Below, in pieces: positions 9,837-17,590 of a stretch of DNA of 64,000 nt. Position 1 is the stretch's first letter, and the number at the start of each line of letters is the position of its first letter. This stretch comes from Apoda limacodes (taxonomy: Eukaryota > Arthropoda > Insecta > Lepidoptera > Limacodidae). The position numbers and the translations under genes were made by a program. Location: positions 3,038,001-3,102,000 of the forward strand of contig OX291551.1 in assembly GCA_946406115.1 (NCBI GenBank). The letters are read 5' to 3'. The notes beneath the pieces are model-generated. The model was given only the letters and a program-made list of their open reading frames with translations, searched no databases and had not been told where the DNA came from.

Positions 9837-10295
9837 TTATTTAAAAAAAGTTTTATTATCAAAAATTGTTTTAAACATATCATATAATAAAATATCATTA
9901 CATAGAGTGTTATTACTAAAGTGATTTACAAAATCAATCATTGATTTACCATGAAACTTAAAATACAAATAAACAAGACAATATTCCCCACAAACAGTTG
10001 TAAAGTCATTTTGAACTCTTTTATTATTGTAACTCCATATCTTAGTATTCTTATTTAAGAAATATAAATGATGTCTACTAGGTTTACGACCATAAGAATC
10101 AAAGTATTCACCTAATCCATTTTTATCAATATGTATTCCCACCCAATGCGATCCAGGTTGATTGTCAACATCTAAATTACTAATGAGAAAAGCCGGTAGG
10201 TGCATGAGTACTGGTAATCTATTTGCAGCAAATACATTTAGTTTAATTTTCGGAGAAATTATCTTTAAACATTTTTGAATATCTAAAGTATTCAT
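9837..10295 (-). CDS. adenovirus-type cysteine protease (Polinton PRO)
   Basis: 152 codons, close to the usual Polinton length. Visible active-site pattern: His50 in SHWVGIHI, Asp66 in EYFDSYG, Gln95 before the nucleophile and Cys102 in VCGEYC. This matches the His/acid/Gln/Cys order of adenovirus protease and the Ulp1 fold (clan CE). In adenoviruses the enzyme matures capsid proteins; in Polintons the same role is inferred. It is the last gene of the minus-strand cluster, 70 bp after the major capsid gene, and its stop lies in the T-rich inner TIR border. No frameshift or stop is seen, so it is probably a functional ORF. The ATG at 10,295 is the first in frame. Confidence 0.9.
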   Translation of the reverse strand: MNTLDIQKCLKIISPKIKLNVFAANRLPVLMHLPAFLISNLDVDNQPGSHWVGIHIDKNGLGEYFDSYGRKPSRHHLYFLNKNTKIWSYNNKRVQNDFTTVCGEYCLVYLYFKFHGKSMIDFVNHFSNNTLCNDILLYDMFKTIFDNKTFFK

Positions 10296-10364
10296 TTCAA
10301 AATGTTGATATTATGAATGTCAAAAGTATAATAAGTCCTTTCATTGAGTTCTAATTATTATATT

Positions 10365-11675
10365 TTAGCTACTGTAATCTACTGAAACATTACGATTTTT
10401 ATCTATTTCAATAACATTATCAAATTCAGCATACACTATACAGTTTATTGTTTGTATGAGTGCTGCTTCAAAACGAACTTCCAGTCTTACGCTTCCATGT
10501 CTAATAAGATTCCAATGAGACGTAGAACTAGCTGATAAGTCTGGAGTTAAATCAAATGCCATCAAACAATATCCATTTGCATATTGTTCCCTAGAAATAG
10601 CATTACCATCATTCAAAAAGTGAATACCTGACCCGGAAAATAGTGTATGGTAAGCTGTGGTAAATATATTGTTGTGAAACATTGGTTGTAAAGCTTTTGA
10701 TAGTATTTGTTGGCCATCTATATACAAACTAAATGTATTTATTCCATAGTTTTCAAAGTTAAAAGGGTTTCTGTTAAAACTTCCATTAAAAGCAGCATTG
10801 TTTACAAAACCTATTATACACCTTTTTGGAACTTGACCAATAAATATGTTATCAAGCGTTTTTCCCTGAACTCCTGAAGGTATTGTGAGCACTTTGACTT
10901 CAGCTCTGGTTATAGGATACTTAGCGGTCGTTGCACTTAAAACTTTTTGATGTGCTAATAATACACTTGGACTAATTTTTGCTCTTCGAACTATAAGTGT
11001 AGCGTCAGTAATAGTAACTTTCAGTTTAGCATCTGAACCAGCCATAAGATTAAAACTTTCTCTTGATCGTACTAGTTTAAGACTAATTTCAACACCATTT
11101 ATCAGAAACTTTTCTTGATTAAACAAATCCCCATGCAAATGTCCTACCATTTCTACCTCTTTACTCTCACGTACAAATTGATTCCTTTTTTTAAATCCAT
11201 CATTAGAATCATCTAGTGAATTCATTTTTCCAGCTGTGTCTTCATACCATAGTCCACAAGTCAGATGAGATTGTTTAGCTGCTGGACCATAGTTTAATAA
11301 AGTTTCTATAAATGCCCTATAAGCATAAGTGTTGTTTGGTGGAGATACTAGTTTTTGATTTAAATACACATCGAGTTGATTGAACAGTGAGTGTAACCAG
11401 TTATTAGTTGGGGCTACTACTGTAGCAGCAGCTAAGTTGGTGCCATCTTGGTTTCGAATTTTAACTTTTAAATGTAGTAATGTATGAGACAAATCGATAT
11501 AATCATCCCCCGTACCAGGAATTTGAAATTCAATTGGTCCATCGTCTGTAAGGGATGATATAGGTTTGTAGTGTATCCATTGTCCATTTTCAATACTTGT
11601 CTGAGTTGTTGGTAAAGCAAATAAATACAATTCCGATTTTATACATTCACATGAATGATTATGCAAGAATGACAT
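10365..11675 (-). CDS. major capsid protein, double jelly-roll type
   Basis: An intact 436-codon ORF. It has the features of the Polinton major capsid protein: an N-terminal 'GQWIHYKPISSL-DDGPIEF' type segment, an early 'YIDLSHTLLHLKVKI' strand, then 'NWLHSLFNQLDVYLNQK', and a long beta-rich body with Asn/Phe-rich loops. The double jelly-roll fold is known for this family from the capsid-protein work on Polintons; here it is assigned by resemblance, not modelling. Its ATG (11,675-11,673) shares one base with the stop of the preceding gene (TAATG). It is followed by the protease gene, which in related viruses matures capsids. Base composition matches its neighbours. Confidence 0.87.
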   Translation of the reverse strand: MSFLHNHSCECIKSELYLFALPTTQTSIENGQWIHYKPISSLTDDGPIEFQIPGTGDDYIDLSHTLLHLKVKIRNQDGTNLAAATVVAPTNNWLHSLFNQLDVYLNQKLVSPPNNTYAYRAFIETLLNYGPAAKQSHLTCGLWYEDTAGKMNSLDDSNDGFKKRNQFVRESKEVEMVGHLHGDLFNQEKFLINGVEISLKLVRSRESFNLMAGSDAKLKVTITDATLIVRRAKISPSVLLAHQKVLSATTAKYPITRAEVKVLTIPSGVQGKTLDNIFIGQVPKRCIIGFVNNAAFNGSFNRNPFNFENYGINTFSLYIDGQQILSKALQPMFHNNIFTTAYHTLFSGSGIHFLNDGNAISREQYANGYCLMAFDLTPDLSASSTSHWNLIRHGSVRLEVRFEAALIQTINCIVYAEFDNVIEIDKNRNVSVDYSS

Positions 11676-12121
11676 TATTTGTTTGAAAATATATCTTTAG
11701 TATTTCTATTAATTTTATACTTTCTAGTTCTCAACTCTTTCAAAGCTGTTGACGGAATGGAATGAAACCGACGTTGACGTTTCGTTATATAACCTGATCC
11801 ATTCATTAGTCTTTCAATTTTATCATCTGCTCTCCGTTTTAAATTACTACTTACATCTTTTAACCGTGTTTGCACAGATTCATTCATTGGTTTCTGGCTT
11901 ATCATATCGCTTAATAATCCCACTCCAGCATTAAGAGCCTCTTTACCAATTACTCTTGCCCCACTTGATAATAAAGGTAGTACTGATCGAAACAGGCCTC
12001 CTTAAAAGCTTCCTATTCCATGACCACGTTGATGTGGTACACCTTTATAAATTACACCAATTCCTGATCCTGCTTGGTGTGAATAATATTGCTCATAGGG
12101 ACAAATACTGTTATTATGCAT
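11675..12121 (-). pseudogene. Gly-rich capsid-associated small protein, one nonsense codon
   Basis: It starts at an ATG (12,121-12,119) overlapping the minor capsid stop. It reads a short N-terminal part rich in Gly ('GSGIGVIYKGVPHQRGHGIG'), then a TAA at 12,004-12,002. After that stop the same frame continues (Gly-Gly-Leu-Phe-Arg) for 108 more codons to 11,675. The later part has a hydrophobic segment and then a basic C-terminal region with KRQRR. Small proteins with this 'G-x-G-I-G-x-x-F/Y-x-G...QRGxGIG' signature sit beside the capsid genes of many insect Polintons. Their role is unknown; a membrane-active or core protein comparable to adenovirus pVI/pX is often suspected. A single-base change would account for the stop. 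The downstream part alone could also start at an internal ATG. Confidence 0.75.
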
Positions 12122-12882
12122 TATAATCGCTTAAAGTGTAGTTTAACATATGCGGTCCCAAATTGAAATGGTATTTTATTACCAGTGTTTGTTCTTATAT
12201 CTATTTCAATTGTATCAAATTCTTTTCGCATAACTGGTAAGTAGTGGGGTGGTGAAAATACATGCATCTTATAAGCACCATAGATATATTTTTTGGGGTC
12301 TAAAGGTATTATTCTTAACAATGGTGTCATAACATCTCCAACTATTTGCGGATCAATTATATCACAGTAAACAAATAATTGAGAAGGTAATCCTAAATGT
12401 AAATTGGGTGGGTATCTTCCAACATTTTTTGTTATTAAATTAGTTTTTGGTTCAAAGCCAAGTTGAATACTTAACTTTGATGATAACGTTAAAGATGATA
12501 TATTTTTATCGTTAATTTGAACAGAGACCATCTGGGAAACTTTATCATAATGAAAGTGACAGTTTTCTTTTAGGTTTAAGGCTTTTAAAATGTTATCAAT
12601 ATTATCATAATTGGTTGCAGGTATATGATTTTTATAAATAACTGATGATATTGATTTATCCAAAGGTACTATCATTTTCTTAGTTATATACATTATATTT
12701 TCACCCTCTTGAACTGTAAACATACTACATGGGTATTGAAATTCTACAACTCCAACAGACCATTGTCCTTCTAATTTTATAGGTTTTGGAAGTTTTGTTG
12801 AAAAATTTGTAGTGTTATTACTCGGAAAATATTCCATTGAACTATTACTGAGCAAAGTTAAATAAAAATCTTCCTTAATCAT
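12121..12882 (-). CDS. minor capsid (penton-like, single jelly-roll) protein
   Basis: 253 codons from the ATG at 12,882. The open frame extends ten codons further to a TTG, but the ATG overlapping the integrase stop (ATGA) is the natural start. The N-terminus 'DFYLTLLSNSSMEYFPSNNTTNF-TKLP' followed by 'GQWSVGVVEFQYP' is the standard opening of the Polinton minor capsid protein. 'RYPPNLHLGLPSQLFVYCDI' and a C-terminal 'PFQFGTAYVKLHFKR' complete the pattern. It would form the capsid vertices; this is inferred from the family. No disruption is seen. The stop TAA shares a base with the start of the Gly-rich gene. Confidence 0.85.
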   Translation of the reverse strand: MIKEDFYLTLLSNSSMEYFPSNNTTNFSTKLPKPIKLEGQWSVGVVEFQYPCSMFTVQEGENIMYITKKMIVPLDKSISSVIYKNHIPATNYDNIDNILKALNLKENCHFHYDKVSQMVSVQINDKNISSLTLSSKLSIQLGFEPKTNLITKNVGRYPPNLHLGLPSQLFVYCDIIDPQIVGDVMTPLLRIIPLDPKKYIYGAYKMHVFSPPHYLPVMRKEFDTIEIDIRTNTGNKIPFQFGTAYVKLHFKRL

Positions 12883-13956
12883 ATTTTTTCTATATCTTTT
12901 AATGATACCCAAGTATTAAATTTGTTTGGATAACCTTTCCACTTCACTAGTACTTGCTTTCTTTTTCCAAAATAACGAGTGTGGAGTATTTTATCTATTT
13001 TATGTGGGAGAGTGGGGTTGTATATTACTTTTTGTAATTCTTTTTCATAAAATGTACCTGTAATGGGTTCATTTTGAAGATCTTTTAACGTATAAACTAC
13101 CCAAGGTGATCTTCTTATAACTGAAGTAATAACAAATATTTCATCACTCCAGTTGCTCTCGTATCCTTTTTGAAATATGTGTTTGTTTTGTTATCCTAAC
13201 ATAATCACCTTCTTTAAACCTGTTTAGAGTAGCCTTTTGCCTTTATCTCTATCATATAAATTATTCCAAACAGTCATAATATTTTCTGAATTAACATCTT
13301 TGGGACACATTTTTATACTTGAATGATAGCTATGATTATAAGAATAAATCAAATCTTTTAAAATATCAACATATCTATATGTGTTATGATGTGTGAAATA
13401 CCGCCACATTTTTGTCTTTAATGTTCTTTGAAAGCGTTCCACGATACTAGCTTTTATATCAGGATTGTTAGTGGTGTAATAGTTTATACCTTTACTTTTA
13501 AAATATTTTTGCACATCCTTAGAAACAAATTCAGTTCCCTTATCTGACTGAATGTGGTTAGGTAAGGATTTTGACTCATTAAATATACTTTCAAAGCATT
13601 CTTTTATAGTTATAGAGTTCTTTTTTTTTTAAACATCTAGCAAATGCATATTTACTAAATACATCAATAACACACAGAATATATTTAAAACCATCATTAT
13701 ATTCAGAATAAGTGCGCATATCACTTAAATCCACCTGCCACAAGTCATTATAATTAGATAAAATGTACTTATTTCTAGGAAATCTATTTCTTACAGGTTT
13801 ATGTAATATGTAAGTTTCTTGTTCTTGCAACCAATTTTTCACTTGTTTTGCTGTCATTTTTCCCATTAACGAGTTGATGAGTTTGTTAACACCTCCATAT
13901 CCAGCAGGATGAGAAACATCATAGTAAATCTGATTTATTTCTAATAGGGGGTCCAT
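12879..13956 (-). pseudogene. retroviral-type integrase (Polinton INT), frameshifted
   Basis: The N-terminal part 'YYDVSHPAGYGGVNKL' and 'LHKPVRNRFPRN' is diagnostic of Polinton integrase. The DDE core is visible: Asp in WQVDLSDM (13,731-13,729), Asp in QSDKGTEF (13,544-13,542) and Glu in VERFQRT (13,439-13,437), the last two 35 codons apart. A chromodomain-like end VKWKGYPNKFNTWV follows (about 12,960-12,910). Integrase inserts the element, making the 6-bp duplication. Three frame changes are needed: at a ten-T run (13,621-13,630), near 13,225 and near 13,165. One lies in a homopolymer and could be a sequencing error; the others look real. The start overlaps the upstream gene and the stop TGA overlaps the minor capsid ATG. 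Confidence 0.88.
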
Positions 13957-14515
13957 TTTTCCCAGTCTATTTTTTTCTTGATTTTGTTAAAATGAGTCTT
14001 AGTAGGAGTAAAACTATTATCTGATTGCAATTTGTTAAGTGGAATTTCTTCTTTTATATCACCTATGTAAAGTTTATTAATATATTCTAGTCTTTTTGGA
14101 TTTCCAATATAAGTTAATGGTATTTTAATTTCTTTTAATGCTGATGCAAACTCTTGCCACCAAATTGGATCACTGTGTTTAAGTGGTCTTAGTGTATCAT
14201 TCACCAGGTCTATAATGTTACTCCCTGGTATTTTCATATTATTGATACTAACAGTTCCATTGGTATCCCAATCTACCTTATTTTTTTTTGAAAAAATTGA
14301 TTCTATTAGTAATTCACCTCGTTTTATATACGTCTTAGGAATCAATTTCAAGAGTTGTTGCTTTGAATAAAATCTTCTACATTACTATTTAAAATATCTT
14401 TCATTTCACCATCTAAACGGGATAAAGTATTTAAAGCGCTTTGTGTTTCATTTTCCTTTTTAATTTTTTCTATCAAATTAGGTTCAATTGGAATCATTTT
14501 TTTAGCATGTTCCAT
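13941..14515 (-). pseudogene. uncharacterised Polinton protein, one frameshift
   Basis: An ATG at 14,515 opens a charged helical N-terminus ('EHAKKMIPIEPNLIEKIKK', '-SRLDGEMKDIL'). After a one-base shift near 14,370 a second block runs to 13,941: 'IPKTYIKRGELLIESIF', 'DWDTNGTVSINNMKIPGSNIIDLVNDTLR', 'WWQEFASALKEI'. Both blocks occur together in one protein of many insect Polintons, which I recall only as uncharacterised. About 190 residues in total, shorter than some relatives because the middle Glu-rich linker is compact. Its 3' end overlaps the integrase start by 16 bp. The function is unknown. Confidence 0.65.
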
Positions 14516-14534
14516 TTTTGCTTTTATTTTCCTG

Positions 14535-14864
14535 CTAAGGTTTTAAAATTGAACTCACCAAAGCACTTAGAACAGATCCTAAAATAATAGGTAAAAAGGC
14601 ACCACCCCTTTGAATAATTACGTTTTTTCTAAGTAGATTTCTTCCTTTACAAACCAACTTTCTCAATATATTTTTATATTTTTTTAATTTGTTTTTATCA
14701 TTTTCCTTGACGGGTATTTTACCCTGTAATACGTTGTAAATACACTCAGAAATAAAATTTATTTCTTCTTTACTACAAGATTTAAGTAAAGCTTTTCTAT
14801 GTCTTGGTTTCAATACATGCAACGATTTTAAAAGTTCTTGATGTGTAGTCACTCTTGAATGCAT
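14535..14864 (-). CDS. small basic protein with hydrophobic C-terminus
   Basis: 109 codons. N-terminal helical part with many Lys/Arg ('KPRHRKALLKSCSKEEINFISE'), a central 'NVLQGKIPV' followed by 'NKLKKYKNILRKLV', and an end 'RGGAFLPIILGSVLSALVSSIL' that looks like a membrane or amphipathic helix. This design (start codon, 'R-H-R-x-x-L-L-K', 'G-x-x-P-L/V', 'G-G-x-x-L-P-x-L') is a common small gene of Polintons and related animal viruses. Its role is unproven; a minor structural or membrane-acting protein is possible. The ATG overlaps the ATPase stop by one base (TAATG). The ORF is intact. Confidence 0.75.
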   Translation of the reverse strand: MHSRVTTHQELLKSLHVLKPRHRKALLKSCSKEEINFISECIYNVLQGKIPVKENDKNKLKKYKNILRKLVCKGRNLLRKNVIIQRGGAFLPIILGSVLSALVSSILKP

Positions 14865-15523
14865 TATTTATGAATGATTGGAATTTCATTATGTTTGCTG
14901 TATTTAAATCCTTTTTTAGGTATATATACAATGCAGTTCTGGTCAGAAGGAAATATTCTCGTTTTAAATCGACACATATCAATTGTGTCCTGTTTTAAAT
15001 CTATCATTAGGTAGCCATGAGGTTCACTAGTAGCATCTTTGTAGGCATCTTCCAAAAATTTGATGTTTTCAGGTGAGACTTGACGTGCTAAGTAACGAAT
15101 TTCTGTTTTATCGCGTGGATTTTTAAAGTAGACTATATAACTAGAGTTTAAAGAAATATCTCTCTGTCCTTTACCTTGATGGAATATATTTTGTGTAATA
15201 TAGAAAACACTAATGATTCTATGATGACTACCCTTTGTGAATATGTCAACAACACGACCATCAGACTCTCGCATGAGGTCATCGATTATTATAAGTTGTG
15301 GTTGTTCTCCATCAAAAATACTGAGGTCAGGAATACCTTGGTAATAATTAACATTGTTCAAGTTGTATAACGGTTGCATTTCATCATAACACCACATAAT
15401 ATTAGAAAAATGTTGATTGCAAATCTCATTAGCATGTTTCACAAAATTTTTAACAAAAACTGATTTACCACATCCACTAGGGCCAGCTATAATTACTGTA
15501 AAGGGATGATAAAAATGAATCAT
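14864..15523 (-). CDS. FtsK/HerA-type packaging ATPase
   Basis: 219 codons. Walker A GPSGCGKS at residues 14-21 and Walker B LIIIDDLM at 77-84, followed by the sensor-like 'SVFYITQNIF'. These are the marks of the genome-packaging ATPase of Polintons and nucleocytoplasmic/adeno-like viruses, which pumps DNA into capsids. It is the first gene of the minus-strand cluster, starting about 90 bp inside the right TIR, and could be transcribed from the right TIR promoter by read-through. It is a full-length, undisrupted ORF. The ATG at 15,523 precedes the Walker A motif by only 13 residues, as is normal for this family. Confidence 0.9.
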   Translation of the reverse strand: MIHFYHPFTVIIAGPSGCGKSVFVKNFVKHANEICNQHFSNIMWCYDEMQPLYNLNNVNYYQGIPDLSIFDGEQPQLIIIDDLMRESDGRVVDIFTKGSHHRIISVFYITQNIFHQGKGQRDISLNSSYIVYFKNPRDKTEIRYLARQVSPENIKFLEDAYKDATSEPHGYLMIDLKQDTIDMCRFKTRIFPSDQNCIVYIPKKGFKYSKHNEIPIIHK

Positions 15524-15807
15524 AATTATTTTTAATGTGTGTTCTCTTTGAAAATGTTCAAATTCATATGGAGGAAAGCAATAAAAACAAACACTTATAT
15601 ATTAAAAAAAAAAAGTTTTTTTTTTTCTTATGTGTGTGTTTGTGTGTGTGTTTGTGTAATAAGTGGTTAAAAAACAAAAAAATATTTTTTATTTATATCA
15701 TTTATTCATTTATACATAATAAAACTCAAACATGATACAATTTGATTCAAAGTTGATTTCGAGTAATACTGAAGCTGGTTCTTATAAATTAATTTAGCTA
15801 TTAGAGA

Positions 15808-16444
15808 TTACTTTTTAAAAAAGTATTTTTTACAGTTATTGGTTTCTGCTATTTGCTTCGTGATATCAAATATGATACCCTTCGTTTGCTCATATTTTTC
15901 ATCTTTTGTATCCGTATAATATTTGATCCTCACTTCTGAGTGTTTCCAATGTTCATCTACTGGTACTTTTTTCAATTTTATGAGGTCATACACCTCAATT
16001 TTTATCAAATGTGTAGCATGAGCCCCATCATCATTATTAGTAGACAAGTATGTGACACCAGGGATACCATCTTTTGAAGATCTCGCCACTGTAGAGCTGA
16101 GTTTCTTTTTCTTCTGATTGGTCGATACTATTTCGACGAGACCGTTTGAGCTTTGTTGTTTCTAAGGCCTTCTCAGTTGATTGCTCATCATCCGATGTAG
16201 CGTAGTAGTAATGCTTGAACGTGTTTTCTTCCATTACGTTAAATGTTGAATTCTGTAATAAAATAAGCCTATGCTTTAAAAACATATTTGTATAATAATT
16301 TAAATAAAAAATTTGCCTAAAGTGAAAACCTAAACAAAATTGGTTTAAGTAATAGACATTCAAACAAACACATAGTTTTGAGGGTCTGTAATATATAATA
16401 AATATAGATAAAGAATTATAAAGCAAAAAAACACATACCTCCAT
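15808..16444 (-). pseudogene. TIR-borne spliced gene, right copy (frameshifted)
   Basis: Complement of the left TIR gene. The ATGGAG start (16,444-16,439), donor GTATGT and acceptor TTTTATTACAG (ending at 16,253) are preserved, so the 186-bp intron is the same length. In exon 2 a 17-bp gap relative to the left copy, near 16,125, shifts the frame. The first 135 unspliced codons then end in a run unrelated to the left copy, while the correct frame resumes and stays open to 15,808. A Leu-to-Ser change is also seen (SSKDG). The left copy could still supply the product. Confidence 0.8.
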
Positions 16445-16534
16445 AGCTTTTTTTTGAAGGAAATAGAACCAGCCTCAGTATCACACTTGATGATAAATTG
16501 TAACTCGAATACTATCGACTAGTGTTAATGGATC

Positions 16535-16548
16535 TTATATATATACGA
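16535..16548 (-). promoter_or_regulatory. TATA box of the right TIR gene
   Basis: The complement reads CTTATATATATACG at the mirror position of the left TIR TATA box. It directs transcription inward, toward the ATPase cluster. Confidence 0.55.
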
Positions 16549-16721
16549 TTTATCTTACAAGTATAAATATAATTAAAAAGGTATTAGGAATGTCACCACA
16601 AACATCATTATCGCACTCACGACATTGTAATTAAATAAGAATAACTAATAAACGGAAAAATACTACTTAACAAAACTACACAGAACCCACAGTGATGTCA
16701 CGTGGTAGTTCTGGTCAAGCG

Positions 16722-17064
16722 CGAGTCGCCACACCCCAGACACAGGGGTGGTTTTGAGAGTGGTCAAGCGCGAGTCGCCATACCCCAGTCACAGGGGTGG
16801 TTTTGAGAGTGGTCAAGCGCGAGTCGCCACACCCCAGACACAGGGGTGGTTTTGAGAGTGGTCAAGCGCGAGTCGCCACACCCCAGACACAGGGGTGGTT
16901 TTGAGAGTGGTCAAGCGCGAGTCGCCACACCCCAGACACAGGGGTGGTTTTGAGAGTGGTCAAGCGCGAGTCGCCACACCCCAGACACAGGGGTGGTTTT
17001 GAGAGTGGTCAAGCGCGAGTCGCCACACCCCAGACACAGGGGTGGTTTTGAGAGTGGTCAAGCG
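16722..17064 (-). repeat. 49-bp tandem array, 7 units, right TIR
   Basis: The junction word GGTCAAGCG recurs exactly every 49 bp at 16713, 16762, 16811, 16860, 16909, 16958, 17007 and 17056. Same unit as in the left TIR, in opposite orientation. One unit has CATACCCCAGTCACAGG. Confidence 0.95.
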
Positions 17065-17148
17065 CGAGTCGTGCGGGGGGCAGAAAAGTTTTTAGGCGAG
17101 GGGTTGAGGTTGGGGGTAGTGCGCCAGAACCAACGAATCCCCTCTACT

Positions 17149-17154
17149 CCCGAC
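17149..17154. other. target-site duplication CCCGAC, right
   Basis: Repeats 8331-8336 exactly and abuts the CCTCTACT terminus. Confidence 0.95.
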
Positions 17155-17590
17155 AATATCGAAAATGAAAGGATACTAAAAGACGAAGAGGCAATAACCA
17201 GAATACTGACGTTTTTTTTTAAACAAAATACTAAAAAAATCGAACATCATTCACTTATTTAAAAAGGGATATCTACACATTAATAAATTATGGCAAATCG
17301 GTCGTATGTTTAACATTTATTTATAAGATGTTCCCAAGGTTTTGCTTGAAAGACACTTTACGACTTTCCAGATGATGCCATATTGAGCAAGCAGGGCCTT
17401 TGAAGCGGGTTCTCAGTTATAGACCCAATACATTTTGTGAAACAAATATTAAAAAAATGTGGTGCATACAACTTACCACTATACTGTGCATTTATCGATT
17501 ATAATAAGGCATTTGACTCTTTTGAATACAATTCAATATGGCGAGCACTACGAAAACAAGACGTTAAAAACAAGTATACAGTCAGTATAT
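17149..17590 (+). pseudogene. RTE-like LINE reverse transcriptase, right half of split copy
   Basis: It continues the frame of 8225-8336 (Pro-Asp-Asn...). Further on it shows eroded RT blocks: a Gln-Ala-x-Phe-x-x-Gly region (about 17,385-17,420) and 'YCAFIDYNKAFDSFEYNSIW' (about 17,482-17,543), where the first catalytic Asp is kept in 'FIDYNKAFD'. The wording resembles RTE-clade LINEs. Several stops and frame changes are present. It is interrupted after 17,590 by about 1.7 kb of other DNA and resumes near 19,330. Confidence 0.75.

Larger units (their letters stand above)
8337..17148 (-). mobile_element. Polinton/Maverick-type element without DNA polymerase
   Basis: 8,812 bp bounded by AGTAGAGGGGATTCGTTGG at the left and its exact complement at the right, with a perfect 6-bp duplication outside. 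Terminal inverted repeats are about 1.49 kb (left) and 1.53 kb (right). The ~5.8-kb unique interior is filled by eight minus-strand genes: packaging ATPase, a 109-residue small protein, an uncharacterised protein, retroviral-type integrase, minor capsid, a Gly-rich capsid-associated protein, major capsid and adenovirus-type protease. There is no room for a family B polymerase (typically over 1,000 codons), and none of its motifs appears. Most Polintons are 15-20 kb and have one. Integrase and the Gly-rich protein are broken; the other interior genes are open, apart from one frameshift in the uncharacterised protein. Confidence 0.93.
15615..17148 (-). repeat. right terminal inverted repeat
   Basis: Complement of 8,337-9,827. 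It carries seven 49-bp units, a TATA box, the second (broken) copy of the spliced gene and a (GT)n run. Confidence 0.93.

Noticed and set aside
11749..11934. Plus-strand ORF inside the capsid region
   Set aside because: It is the shadow of the minus-strand Gly-rich gene, which has family-like motifs.
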